A DNA stretch of 64,000 nt from the NCBI GenBank assembly GCA_040007395.1, contig JBDTVG010000195.1, forward strand, positions 1-64,000, given 5' to 3'. The DNA is from DATGFK01 sp040007395 (GTDB taxonomy: Bacteria > Chloroflexota > Anaerolineae > Aggregatilineales > UBA2796). Below the pieces are notes generated by a model, which worked only from the letters and a program-made list of their open reading frames with translations, was not told the DNA's origin and ran no database searches. Below are positions 55,323-64,000 of this stretch, one piece after another. The translations under genes and the position numbers were made by a program. How positions within the stretch are numbered: position 1 is the stretch's first letter; each line of letters starts with the position of its first letter.

Positions 55323-56434
55323 TGTTCAAGCGGATTCTCAACATCGCCTGGAAGGAATTCTTGCATCTGCGGAAGGATCGGGTCTTAGTCCCATTCTTCA
55401 TTCTGGGCGCGTTGTTGGAGTTGACCGTCGTGGCTTGGGCGACCAGCCAACCCATTCGTAATGTACCGATGGCTGTGGTGGATCAAGACCACAGCCATCA
55501 AAGTGCCGCGCTAATTGCTAGACTGGATACTTCTGACACGCTGAGCAAGGCACAAATTACCAATAGCGTGGCGGACGTGAATACCCTGATGGATCACAAT
55601 CAGGCGATACTGGGTGTGGTTATCCCACCAAATTATGGTTCCATGCTCGTGGCGCACCATCCACCCACCGTTTCATTACTTCTGAATGGGGCCGATTCGA
55701 CCAGCGCCTATGCCGCGCAAAATGCGGCTCAGCAGATTATTCTTGAGCAGGGGATGCGGGATGCGTTGCATCAGGAACCGAAGGATTACGCGAACGAACT
55801 GCCACAGGTCACAGTTAAATATAACGAAACGCTGGATCGTTCGGCCTATACGCTGCCGTCGGAAATGGGTCTGATGTTTTATGTCATGACCGTTGTCCTG
55901 GCAGCGCTGGCGATCACCCGTGAGCGCGAACGCGGCACGTATGAACAACTGCTAGTCATGCCCTATCGTTCTTGGGAGGTCATCCTCGGCAAGATTATCG
56001 CCCCGATGACGATTGGCTACTGCCTGTTCATGACGATGCTCGCCCTATCCGTTTTTATTTTCCATGTGCCCTTCCGGGGATCGCTGCTTCTGCTGCTTGG
56101 GTTAGCGATAATCTATCTGATTGCCGAAGTTGGCAAGGGCATTCTCCTGAGCCTAGTAGCCCGCACGCAACTGCAAGCCGTTCTTCTGGTTTTTGGTGTG
56201 GCAATGGTGGATATGCTGTTTTCCGGGTATGCCGTCGCGGTGGAATCAATGCCCCCATTCTTGCAAACCGTGTCGAACATCTTTTCGATTCGGCATTGGC
56301 TGATTATCTTACGCGACATCATGCTCAAAGGAGTCGGGTTAGATGTTTTCGCCGGACATGTACTGGCAATTATAGCGATTGGAACCGTAATCATTGGGTT
56401 GACGACGCTGGTTTACCGTCGTAGTTTAACGTGA
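55322..56434 (+). CDS. ABC-2 type permease, second
   Basis: 370 residues with the same topology as its partner: an N-terminal helix, an extracytoplasmic domain, then TRERERGTYEQLLVMPYRSWEVILGKI (in part: RERERGTYEQLLVMPY) and terminal helices. Start and stop overlap the previous gene (TGATG), so the pair is translationally coupled and probably forms a heterodimer. Confidence 0.88.
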   Translation: MFKRILNIAWKEFLHLRKDRVLVPFFILGALLELTVVAWATSQPIRNVPMAVVDQDHSHQSAALIARLDTSDTLSKAQITNSVADVNTLMDHNQAILGVVIPPNYGSMLVAHHPPTVSLLLNGADSTSAYAAQNAAQQIILEQGMRDALHQEPKDYANELPQVTVKYNETLDRSAYTLPSEMGLMFYVMTVVLAALAITRERERGTYEQLLVMPYRSWEVILGKIIAPMTIGYCLFMTMLALSVFIFHVPFRGSLLLLLGLAIIYLIAEVGKGILLSLVARTQLQAVLLVFGVAMVDMLFSGYAVAVESMPPFLQTVSNIFSIRHWLIILRDIMLKGVGLDVFAGHVLAIIAIGTVIIGLTTLVYRRSLT

Positions 56435-56447
56435 AGGGACGAGAACG

Positions 56448-57419
56448 ATGATAATCAGAGTAAATCATCTGGGACGCAAATTCGGCAGTTTTGTCGCCGT
56501 CAACGATGTCAGTTTTGAGATTCCCGAAGGTCAAATCTTCGGTTTTCTGGGGCCAAACGGATCAGGGAAAACGACGACCATCCGAATGCTGCTCGGCTTG
56601 GTCAAGCCGACTAGCGGGACGGCCTATATCTTGAACCAAGACATACACAAAGCGTCCCGCCATATCATGGAACAGATTGGCTATATGTCGCAGAAGTTCT
56701 CGCTCTACACCGATTTAACAGTGGCAGAAAACCTTACCTTTTTTGGTCGCAGTTATGGATTATTTGGTAACACCCTTCGCCAGCGCATGGACGCAATACT
56801 CGAAATGACCGGACTGAAAGGGCAGGAGGCCATACCAACCCGCGACCTATCAGGCGGTTGGGCACAGCGGTTAGCGCTGGGTGCAGCCATCATTCATCAG
56901 CCCAAGCTGCTATTTCTTGACGAGCCTACCGCCGGGGTCGATCCGGTGTCCAGACGCGAGTTCTGGGATCTGCTGTATGAGTTGGCACAGTCCGGCACGA
57001 CGGTCTTTGTGACCACACACTACATGGACGAGGCGGAACACTGCCAACGGGTAGCCTTTATCTACTACGGTAAGCTGATCGCTGATGCGCCGCCTCATGA
57101 ACTCGTTCAGACAACAGTTCCGGGACAGATCATCTCTTTTGAGCCATCTGACCCGCTGCGTGCCCTACAAGTTATCAAGGAAGCCATCCAATTAGGGACG
57201 TTACCCGCCAGCAGTTCAAACCTATTCGGGGCGGCTATCCATGTCCTAAGCACTGATGGGAGTCTCGCGCGTGATCGCCTGCAAGCAATGTTGGCTCAAC
57301 AAGGAATCTCGGTGAATGCTTTTCGTATAGAGAAACCATCTTTGGAAGATGCCTTTATCAATCTGGTACAAGGCCAAAAACTGGAAAGCAATAAAATTAG
57401 GCCAACACAATCGAATTGA
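56448..57419 (+). CDS. ABC transporter ATP-binding protein, second
   Basis: 323 residues. Walker A GPNGSGKTT, Q-loop MSQKFSLYTDLTV, signature DLSGGWAQRLALG (tryptophan where most have Q or M), Walker B LLFLDEPTAGVDP, then a C-terminal drug-type extension. Thirteen bp follow the second permease. No HlyD-type adaptor gene is present, consistent with export across a single membrane. Confidence 0.9.
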   Translation: MIIRVNHLGRKFGSFVAVNDVSFEIPEGQIFGFLGPNGSGKTTTIRMLLGLVKPTSGTAYILNQDIHKASRHIMEQIGYMSQKFSLYTDLTVAENLTFFGRSYGLFGNTLRQRMDAILEMTGLKGQEAIPTRDLSGGWAQRLALGAAIIHQPKLLFLDEPTAGVDPVSRREFWDLLYELAQSGTTVFVTTHYMDEAEHCQRVAFIYYGKLIADAPPHELVQTTVPGQIISFEPSDPLRALQVIKEAIQLGTLPASSSNLFGAAIHVLSTDGSLARDRLQAMLAQQGISVNAFRIEKPSLEDAFINLVQGQKLESNKIRPTQSN

Positions 57420-57653
57420 GGCTCTCTTTCCTCCGCAGTTGGTCATGTGAACGTACTAGAAATGGCAAATTGAATTGTCCTAGTAGACCAACGCAAGAGC
57501 AGCGAGGAAGAAAGCTGGTAGAATTAAGGGCGAGCGAAAAGCGCATGTTTTTGGTAGTGTAAAAGGAGCCTTTCAGCAAATTTCACGAGACTAATGCTGC
57601 ACTCTTTATGGAAAAGTGCAGCACGTTCGACGACTAACTCATCAATCTTCAAG

Positions 57654-58094
57654 TTAGGCGTTAGAACCCTCGTTGGCAAAACGTGCGTTGAGCTTGCCAG
57701 TTGCGTCAATAACAGTTTCTACTGAATTAATTTCCGGGCTGGCAGAGACGTTAAGTCCAGCAGCTTGGGCGACTTGCGCATCGAAGACGTTGGCAGCTTC
57801 AAACGACATCCGCAAAAACGCATTGACACCGTCTGCGCCCGTCATGCGCAACCAGAAGGGTCCGCGGTTTGGCTCAATCTCCAGCGTATAGTGTACAAAT
57901 GGGCAGCAAAGCCGATCCATGTTGAGGTCTTCAGCCACGAGTACCAGCATCTCTGGAGTACTCGGTAAACGCCAAGCCCACCCATTGGGTAGTTCTCGGA
58001 TTTCCTGCACCCAACGTTCTTGCTGATCTGGGGTGAGGGCATTCGGATCGCAAGCAATAACGACTTCACTCTGAGGCGTTGTGTCGGGTAGCAT
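57654..58094 (-). CDS. Uncharacterised protein with a conserved CCPF motif
   Basis: 146 residues. LNMDRLCCPFVHYTLEIEP contains a vicinal cysteine pair, followed by FWLRMTGADGVNAFL. Proteins of this look often stand beside MerR-type regulators of metal or redox response, and here a MerR stub lies divergently across a palindromic promoter. A metal-binding role is plausible but not shown; the function is unknown. Confidence 0.65.
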   Translation of the reverse strand: MLPDTTPQSEVVIACDPNALTPDQQERWVQEIRELPNGWAWRLPSTPEMLVLVAEDLNMDRLCCPFVHYTLEIEPNRGPFWLRMTGADGVNAFLRMSFEAANVFDAQVAQAAGLNVSASPEINSVETVIDATGKLNARFANEGSNA

Positions 58095-58154
58095 TGGATT
58101 GCCTTTCCTCCCTCAATTTGAGGGGCTATTTTTACTTGCAGTTCAGTGTACAGT

Positions 58155-58170
58155 TTAAAGTATACTTTAA
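58155..58170. promoter_or_regulatory. MerR-type palindromic operator TTAAAGTATACTTTAA
   Basis: A perfect 16-bp palindrome in the 96-bp gap between the CCPF protein gene (minus) and the MerR stub (plus). This is the classical place and symmetry for a MerR operator inside a divergent promoter. Confidence 0.6.
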
Positions 58171-58190
58171 GTCAAGGGGCTAAAAACAAC

Positions 58191-58319
58191 ATGAATGAAC
58201 TCACTATTGGCGAGGTTGCCCAAGCTGCTGGAATACAAACGTCAGCCATCCGTTACTATGAAAGTGTGGGGTTGTTACTGCCGCCGAAGTCCGTATTTGG
58301 TATGAGCTGTGATCAGTGA
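58191..58319 (+). pseudogene. MerR-family regulator, N-terminal stub
   Basis: MNELTIGEVAQAAGIQTSAIRYYESVGLL is a complete MerR helix-turn-helix and wing start (in part: TIGEVAQAAG, SAIRYYESVGLL). After about residue 33 the sequence changes to unrelated codons and stops. The dimerisation helix and effector domain are gone, so regulation of the divergent CCPF gene is probably lost or taken over by another MerR. Confidence 0.8.
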
Positions 58320-58690
58320 GTGGTTCTGATGGTAGCTCCATCCCCGCATAAAGAAGCCGCAAAATCCTCCGAATAGCCTTTTCAATAGAGGCGGAAGAAG
58401 AGTCCTCAAGACTCTCCGGGGCCACATCACGGATGAGGGGTTTAGTTCCTCAAAGTCCTTTATTTCAGCGTCAACGCGCAGTTCCAAAAACGTTCGGCCC
58501 AAGGCTTCAATTTGAAGTTAGAGATACGGTGGGTATCCAAGTCATAGATGAACATGGCTGAACAAATTGCGGACGATGCCTTGCCTTTGTTCAACATCTC
58601 CTGTATCCCACACCGCAGCTGACCGCGATATAGATTCAATAGCACGAAGCACAAGCCCCGACACTTCATGGTTGTTACTTGTGTCCCGTT
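58320..58690 (-). other. Decayed minus-strand coding relic
   Basis: Several short minus-strand frames overlap in different phases (for example ISNFKLKPWAERFWNCALTLK, FLELRVDAEIKDFEELNP, IEKAIRRILRLLYAGMELP) and seem to be pieces of one former protein, possibly a transposase, that cut the MerR gene. I cannot name the family. Confidence 0.35.
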
Positions 58691-58729
58691 ATTCAGGACT
58701 CAGGCCACTAACTAGTGCCGTGATGATTT

Positions 58730-60046
58730 CTAATCAGCCGACTGCGTGCGAGTGACCCGCTGCTCTGAATCGACCATTGTGGCTTCCGAGATATGGAATG
58801 GGCCGCCTGCCGTGATCAGTCCCCAGCATACGCCGTATACGGCAAAGATCGCTGCACCAACAACGGCCAGCGTCATCGGCGAACTGCCCGCTTGCAGCGC
58901 AAGCCCAAAGATCAGTGTCGAGATTCCCGATCCGAGTGTGCCAAGCCCGCCATTAACTGCCAGGACCCGCCCCCGCAGCCGATCAGGGGTCGTGATCTGG
59001 AGCAATATACTGCTTACCGCCCAAGCTATTCCGCCGCCGAAATGCGCAACAATCAGCCCGAAGAATGCCAGCCACAAGGTATCGTTCCAACCAGCATAGG
59101 CAACTATCAGGTAGCCAATGGCGGCCAACACAAATGACAGCCAGACCGCATTGCGCAGCTTCTTGATGTCGTTTCCGACAACGGCGGGCACCACAAACGG
59201 GCCAATTAACACGCCCAGCCCCCGTCCGGCGTAAAGAATCCCGATTCCTGCATCGCCTGCGTGGAAAACCTGTGTTCCCAACACACTCAGCAGAACTAAT
59301 ACCCCGACTCCAAGACCCCACCCCAACTCGATTCCCACCAGCGCCAGCGACGGCAAATACTCGCGCAGATAGCGCATCCCCTCGATAAAATCCTTGACTA
59401 GAGTCATCTGTTTGTTGGTCGTCTTAGGACTCGGCACCTCGATCAGCGCGATCAGGCCAGCAGCAATCAAGAATGACAGCGCGTTAATGACAAACGCCAA
59501 GTCGCGGCCCAAAAGTGTCGAGACAATCCCGCCCAACGCTGAACCGACCATCAGCATAATTCCCCAAGTCGCACCGCCCAGCGCATTGGCAGAAAACAAC
59601 TCGCTGCGCGTAACAATGTTGGGGATGCTGGCCGAACTCGCCGGGATGAAGAACGAGGCCGAGACGATCAGCAAAATACTGGCAACGTACAGCAGCCAGA
59701 CCATATCTTCCGTTTTGACGAGGATGAACAGTAGGGCGACCACTGCCGAGAAAAGATTCGTGAGGATCATCAACATACGCCGGTCAGAACGATCCACCAC
59801 CGGCCCGGCGATGGGGATCAGAAAGAACATTGGAACCGTGCTTGCCAGCAGAACAAAGCTCGCTCCGAGACCGCTGCGCGTAAGCTGCAAGACCAAACCC
59901 AGAACTGCGACACTGTTGAACCAGTCGCCCGCTGTCGAGATAAGCTGCGCTATCCACAGCGTCCGAAAGCGTGGATTCTGTTTGAGAAGCTGCCAGTAGC
60001 CAACAGGCCGATCTGGATCATAAGCTGGATTATCCGCTACAGACAT
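58730..60046 (-). CDS. MFS transporter, MFS_3/EntS-type
   Basis: 438 residues with 12 predicted helices. RTLWIAQLISTAGDWFNSVAVLGLVLQLT opens the first helices (in part: LISTAGDWFNSVAVLGLV), then MFFLIPIAGPVVDRSDRRMLMI, the cytoplasmic loop typical of MFS_3 exporters. Substrate unknown. The next minus-strand gene (60174-61430) encodes a paralogue; they could be co-transcribed with about 127 bp between them. Confidence 0.85.
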   Translation of the reverse strand: MSVADNPAYDPDRPVGYWQLLKQNPRFRTLWIAQLISTAGDWFNSVAVLGLVLQLTRSGLGASFVLLASTVPMFFLIPIAGPVVDRSDRRMLMILTNLFSAVVALLFILVKTEDMVWLLYVASILLIVSASFFIPASSASIPNIVTRSELFSANALGGATWGIMLMVGSALGGIVSTLLGRDLAFVINALSFLIAAGLIALIEVPSPKTTNKQMTLVKDFIEGMRYLREYLPSLALVGIELGWGLGVGVLVLLSVLGTQVFHAGDAGIGILYAGRGLGVLIGPFVVPAVVGNDIKKLRNAVWLSFVLAAIGYLIVAYAGWNDTLWLAFFGLIVAHFGGGIAWAVSSILLQITTPDRLRGRVLAVNGGLGTLGSGISTLIFGLALQAGSSPMTLAVVGAAIFAVYGVCWGLITAGGPFHISEATMVDSEQRVTRTQSAD

Positions 60047-60173
60047 AGGCTCTTGGCTTCCATTTATGATGGGGGGATTATCCCTTATAAGATCGATCCG
60101 TCGGTCAAGCTGCTATTCGGCCCGATCCAGTGATAGCGAGGTAGGGGTCCCGGCCACGCAACGCTGGGACCCC

Positions 60174-61430
60174 TCAGATCAAACCCGCCTCCGCCTGCGC
60201 AGTGACAATGACGGTGCGACTCAGCAGCGCCAGCGCCACGATCCCGGCGGCAATGTAGCAAAGTCCATCCACTGTAAGCAGCAAGATAAGGTTGACATGC
60301 TCACCCAGGAACCCGGCCACCACAGCGCCCACCAGCACGACTAATGACGACAGCGCACCGAGCGCTCCCAGCACGCGACCCCGGTACGCATCCGTCGTCA
60401 GGGTCTGAATTAGCGTCGTGTGGGTTGTAAATAATCCCACATCAGGCATCCCGACTATTCCAATGAAAATCAGACCCGGCACGATTCCCCTGATCCACAG
60501 CGGATAATAGAACAGCGCCAGGTCACAGCAACCAATGATGATCAGGCAGATACCGAGCAATCGCTGAGGCAGAATGTTCCCTGCGATCCGCGCGATGTAG
60601 ACACTACCGATGATTCCACCGACGGCCTGGGCGGCCATCAGCACGCCGAAGTCAAGGTCTGTGCCGTGCATGACGGTTGATACGAATGGCACGATGAGCG
60701 TTCCGAGGAAACCTTCGGCAAGCTGGATCGGGATCATAATGGCAAACAGAATCGCCAGCGGCGGCGTATCCAGCACCAGGCGCAGCCCTTCGTTCCATTC
60801 GCGCCCGACACCACGGATTAACTTCACAGGGGAAACTCCCATCGTTGGGGACTGTGGGCGGGCAATGCGGTAATGCATAAACAGAATCATGGCAGCGGCG
60901 ATCACGAAGGATAGTGCATCGATGAGCGTAATGCCGACCAACCCGCTCAAACCAATGATGAGTCCGGCCAGCGCCGGGCCAAGCAACCGTGCAATATTTC
61001 CGTTCAAGGCGCTTAACGAATTTGCCGTGGGAAGGTAATTTTCATCGACCAGCAGGGGCAGCAGTGCGCTTTGGGCGGGCGCGAAAAACTGTGAAATCGT
61101 TGACCCGGTAAACAGTACGATGTAGATAATCCACACCTGATCTACGGAATGGACCACGAGCAGCGGCAGCAGGACAAACGCTTGTAATACGTTGCTGGCG
61201 ATCATGAGGCGGCGGCGATCCCAGCGGTCCACGAATACGCCTGCAATCGACCCGAATAGCAGCCCCGGCGCGATACCCGCCACCAGCATCGCGCCTGTCG
61301 CCAGCGTCGATCCGGTCAAGTTGAAGACGTACAGCGGCAGGCCAATGCGTAGCACCCAATCGCCGATCAGGGAGATCAGGCCAGCGAACCACAAAATCGA
61401 GAATTCCCGTTGCCGCAAAACAGTGATCAT
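60174..61430 (-). CDS. MFS transporter, MFS_3/EntS-type, second copy
   Basis: 418 residues with 12 helices: FSILWFAGLISLIGDWVLRIGLPLYVF, LLFGSIAGVFVDRWDRRRLMI (in part: AGLISLIGDWVLRIGLPLY; VFVDRWDRRRLMI). Same family as the downstream gene, but clearly diverged, so not a recent duplication. It is the upstream member of the pair. Confidence 0.85.
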   Translation of the reverse strand: MITVLRQREFSILWFAGLISLIGDWVLRIGLPLYVFNLTGSTLATGAMLVAGIAPGLLFGSIAGVFVDRWDRRRLMIASNVLQAFVLLPLLVVHSVDQVWIIYIVLFTGSTISQFFAPAQSALLPLLVDENYLPTANSLSALNGNIARLLGPALAGLIIGLSGLVGITLIDALSFVIAAAMILFMHYRIARPQSPTMGVSPVKLIRGVGREWNEGLRLVLDTPPLAILFAIMIPIQLAEGFLGTLIVPFVSTVMHGTDLDFGVLMAAQAVGGIIGSVYIARIAGNILPQRLLGICLIIIGCCDLALFYYPLWIRGIVPGLIFIGIVGMPDVGLFTTHTTLIQTLTTDAYRGRVLGALGALSSLVVLVGAVVAGFLGEHVNLILLLTVDGLCYIAAGIVALALLSRTVIVTAQAEAGLI

Positions 61431-61622
61431 TGCGTTCTTACTTTCAGAAATTCAGCATTAACGTGAGGTAAAAGCCAGCACCGAAGCGCACGCTTCGATC
61501 TGCGCTTTGAAGGGACGTTCGGTAGCGTGCACGGTGATTATGTTACCGCACCGGTCAGCACGATCAATTCCCCTTTGACGACTCTACCATTTCGTGGGAA
61601 CTTATATTTTTATGGACCATTA

Positions 61623-61656
61623 ATGATAGGGGCATAGCGCGCTGTGCCCCTATCAT
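61623..61656. terminator. 12-bp stem hairpin after the aldo/keto reductase operon
   Basis: ATGATAGGGGCA / TGCCCCTATCAT with a 10-nt loop, 36 bp beyond the stop of the minus-strand reductase gene. There is no T-run directly after the stem on either strand, so it may be a Rho-independent-like or processing hairpin. The rest of 61431-61691 contains nothing recognisable. Confidence 0.5.
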
Positions 61657-61691
61657 ACTTGTTGTGCAGGGACAATCACCTTGTTCTCACT

Positions 61692-62762
61692 TCACATAGA
61701 ATGATGAACGGAAGTCGTTCGGATCACGAGGCCACCATCGATCGCGGATGGGCGAGTTTGTGCAAGAAAATCATGTGGGAAGCCTAACTCGATTTTGCTG
61801 ATTTGCTCCAGCGCTTGCAGGTCGTCTGGGCGAAATTCGAGCGTGAGCGCTTTCAAATTGTCTTTCAGTTGTTCCGGTAGCCGGGCACCCAGGATGGTAC
61901 TCGTCACGCCGGGTTGGGCTAATGTCCAGGCAATGGCAACTTGCGCCGGACTGCATCCCAATTCCGATCCGATTTCGGTTACAACCTCTGCAATCGCCAT
62001 GTTACGTTCTGTGAAGCGCCCGAACTGCTGCATCCATGCCTTTCGCGTGCCTTTTGGTTCGGGATTCCCTAGTATGAGTTCCTGTTGCGAATATTTTCCG
62101 CTGAATATGCCGCCGCCCAAAGGCGACCAGGGCAAGACTCCAATCCCAAGATCGCGCGCCATTGGCACCAGTTCCCGTTCTCCCGTGCGCTGCCCTAGGC
62201 TATATTCGATTTGCAGGGCAATAAAGCTCGTCCAGCCACGGAGCTCAGCGAGCATATTCGCGCGGCTCACCTGCCAGGCAGGTGTATCTGATATACCAAG
62301 ATACAAGATTTTGCCACTGTGCACGAGGTCATCCAGTGCCCGCATAATCTCCTCAATTGGGGTTCGTCCTTCCCACATGTGCAGGAAGTAAAGGTCAATA
62401 TAGTCAGTGCCTAGGCGTTTTAGGCTGGTTTCGATGGATTGAACGATATTTTTCCGGTGATTGCCGCCGGCGTTGGGATCACCAGGCCGCGTATTCACAG
62501 AATATTTGGTAGCTAAGACTAATCGCTCGCGCCGACCAGCAATGAATTTTCCTAGCAGTGTTTCGCTGGCTCCACCTGCATAACTGATGGCGGTATCGAT
62601 GAAATTTCCGCCTTGCTCGATGTAGTATTCAAAAACCGCACGACTGGTCGTTTCGTTAGCAGTCCAGCCATCACCAGTGCCAAAGGTCATAGTTCCAAGG
62701 CATAGCGGTGAAACTCTTAATCCGCTCTGGCCCAGAACTCGATACTCATTCAGGGCATTCAT
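61692..62762 (-). CDS. Aldo/keto reductase
   Basis: 356 residues, an NADPH-dependent (alpha/beta)8-barrel. The catalytic tetrad D56, Y61, K86 and H128 is visible (NFIDTAISYAGG, VLATKYSVN, DLYFLHMWEG). LGIGVLPWSPLGGGIFSGKY is typical of the YhdN/KCNAB-like group. It is the third gene of a MerR-SDR-AKR set on the minus strand, about 62 bp after the SDR gene, suggesting carbonyl or aldehyde detoxification. Confidence 0.9.
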   Translation of the reverse strand: MNALNEYRVLGQSGLRVSPLCLGTMTFGTGDGWTANETTSRAVFEYYIEQGGNFIDTAISYAGGASETLLGKFIAGRRERLVLATKYSVNTRPGDPNAGGNHRKNIVQSIETSLKRLGTDYIDLYFLHMWEGRTPIEEIMRALDDLVHSGKILYLGISDTPAWQVSRANMLAELRGWTSFIALQIEYSLGQRTGERELVPMARDLGIGVLPWSPLGGGIFSGKYSQQELILGNPEPKGTRKAWMQQFGRFTERNMAIAEVVTEIGSELGCSPAQVAIAWTLAQPGVTSTILGARLPEQLKDNLKALTLEFRPDDLQALEQISKIELGFPHDFLAQTRPSAIDGGLVIRTTSVHHSM

Positions 62763-62824
62763 TGTTTTTTTCTCCCTCGTTCTTTATTCTAGATAGATAA
62801 TCGGCAAGACAAGCAGTGGCTCAC

Positions 62825-63571
62825 TTAGTTTTGCTGCTCGGTTGGGCGTATCAGAATCTCGTTGACGTTAACGTGGGGAGGTTGGGTAATGGCATAAACG
62901 ATGGCATTCGCCACATCCTCGCTTGTCAGCGGCGTGATTTCCTCAATGCGGCGCAGCGCAACCTCACGCGCGACAGGTTGGGTAATGTGAGAAGCGAGAT
63001 CCGTCGCCACCACACCGGGTTCAATGACGGTTACGCGAATATGATTCTGAAGGCATTCCTGGCGTAAAGCCTCGGAGAAAGCTACGACGCCCCATTTCGT
63101 AACGTTATAGATGCCGCTGCCTGCTCGTGCCGTGCGCCCCGCTACCGACGAAATATTGACGATATGACCAGATCCCTGAGCGTTCATGAATGGTAAAGCC
63201 GCATGAGTCATGTACAACAAGCCCAGTACATTCGTCGAGATCATGCGGCGCCAATCTTCCGTATCAGCTCCATCGATGGTCCCCAAGAGCATCAGTCCGG
63301 CACTGTTTACCAGAATGTCTAGTCGTCCCCAATGCTGTTGGACATCGGAAACGGCGTCGTGCGCCTGTTGATCGTCAGTCACATCCGTTTTCAGCGCGAT
63401 TGCCTCACTGCCCATCTGGCGAATCCGGTCGACCAGCGCTTCCAACCGATCGATGCGGCGAGCCACCAGCGCAGTACGGATGCCGCGTCTGGCCAATGCA
63501 AGGGCAGCCGCTTCACCGATCCCGGATGAAGCGCCCGTTATCAGCGCTACCTGGCCTTCAATCCTTTCCAT
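62825..63571 (-). CDS. Short-chain dehydrogenase/reductase (SDR)
   Basis: 248 residues from the ATG at 63571; the longer frame upstream is only antiphase sequence of the regulator gene. NAD(P) motif TGASSGIG (12-19), NSAG (89-92), and the catalytic S141/142-Y155-K159 set (NISSVAG, YNVTK). GRTARAGSGIYNVTKWGVVAFSEALRQE matches the classical clan. It overlaps the regulator's end by 14 bp, so translation is coupled. Confidence 0.9.
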   Translation of the reverse strand: MERIEGQVALITGASSGIGEAAALALARRGIRTALVARRIDRLEALVDRIRQMGSEAIALKTDVTDDQQAHDAVSDVQQHWGRLDILVNSAGLMLLGTIDGADTEDWRRMISTNVLGLLYMTHAALPFMNAQGSGHIVNISSVAGRTARAGSGIYNVTKWGVVAFSEALRQECLQNHIRVTVIEPGVVATDLASHITQPVAREVALRRIEEITPLTSEDVANAIVYAITQPPHVNVNEILIRPTEQQN

Positions 63572-63998
63572 GTCTCTCCTCCAATTTTGTACGGAGTTCC
63601 GCCGTCTGGGCGGCCTCCTTGTGAATACCGTGCTCTTCCAGAAACGCCCTTTTGTGCGTAATTTTGGCTTGCAGAGCAGATAGATGTCCTTGTAACTCCT
63701 GGATTTGCTGCTCAAGAAGTTGTTCGTGCCGCTCAAGGATTCGCAAGCGCTCGGCGGCGGTTTCGTCTCCCTGGCGGCGCAGCGCGGCGAACTGCTGGAT
63801 TTGCGCAAGCGGCATTCCGGTTGCGCGCAGATTGATGACCAGTTCAAGCCAGTCGATGTCGCGCCGCTGGTAACGGCGGTGTCCGTTCGGCAATCGGCGG
63901 ATCGGTTCGAGCAACCCGATACGTTCGTAGTAACGCAGCGTATCGACGCTGAGTCCGACCCGTTCTGCAATTTGGTGAATCGAAAATTCTGTTTCCAT
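63558..63998 (-). CDS. MerR family transcriptional regulator
   Basis: 146 residues. HTH and wing: FSIHQIAERVGLSVDTLRYYERIGLLEPIRR, in part SIHQIAERVGLS and TLRYYERIGLLEP, then GHRRYQRRDIDWLELVINLRATGMPLAQI and a long coiled-coil helix (about 85-125). No cysteine effector site is visible, so it is more like the redox- or drug-type members than metal sensors. It starts 2 bp from the window edge, so its promoter is outside. It is the first gene of the MerR-SDR-AKR operon. Confidence 0.9.
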   Translation of the reverse strand: METEFSIHQIAERVGLSVDTLRYYERIGLLEPIRRLPNGHRRYQRRDIDWLELVINLRATGMPLAQIQQFAALRRQGDETAAERLRILERHEQLLEQQIQELQGHLSALQAKITHKRAFLEEHGIHKEAAQTAELRTKLEERHGKD

Positions 63999-64000
63999 GA

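Overview
The window looks like a chromosomal segment of a Chloroflexota bacterium, probably an Anaerolineae-like lineage. That is an inference from overall style, not a marker-gene placement: WD40/STAND proteins, large secreted FG-GAP and SBBP proteins, REP-like palindromes of the GTAG-GGACAGGGC type, a YvcK homologue and an R3H ATPase of the Ycf45 type. There is no rRNA and only one tRNA, tRNA-Arg(ACG).

Layout. 1-7.2 kb is a repeat-rich, defence-like zone: a three-repeat CRISPR remnant without cas genes, a relic and an intact copy of a REP-associated tyrosine transposase (RAYT) embedded in dozens of REP palindromes, and a 1450-residue TIR-STAND-WD40 protein. 7.2-15 kb holds an MFS transporter, an L,D-transpeptidase, a two-gene restriction-modification system in which nuclease and methyltransferase share one chain (BcgI-like), and YvcK. 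15.4-20.9 kb has a small basic protein, an acyl-CoA dehydrogenase and secreted repeat proteins. 21-24 kb is the divergent hutH/hutI pair of histidine degradation. 24.2-30.2 kb has a tandem-repeat secreted protein that runs into tmk, then an R3H ATPase and a GNAT-like protein.

30.6-42.7 kb is a probable genomic island at tRNA-Arg: the 3' end of the tRNA and its downstream flank recur about 12 kb away as a diverged direct repeat. Its cargo is a surface-glycan module (sugar aminotransferase, PglD-like acetyltransferase, WbqC protein, two methyltransferases, a polyprenyl-phosphate glycosyltransferase, an SMR-type flippase and a multi-TM transferase), flanked by decayed TnpB, IS5, fucosidase and AraC remnants. 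No intact integrase is visible.

43.7-51.3 kb carries an SBBP propeller protein, small membrane and stress-type genes, a CPBP protease and a PAF-acetylhydrolase-like enzyme. 52.5-57.4 kb is a tight TetR-ABC exporter operon (two ATPases, two ABC-2 permeases) behind a perfect 24-bp palindromic operator. The right end has a Cys-containing protein opposite a truncated MerR stub, two MFS_3 exporters, and a MerR-SDR-aldo/keto reductase operon at the window edge.

The most unusual structure is the REP/RAYT system. Several palindrome families share a GTAG tetranucleotide and have compensated stem changes, and one complete REP pair lies in frame inside the transposase gene between its HUH motif and its presumed catalytic tyrosine.
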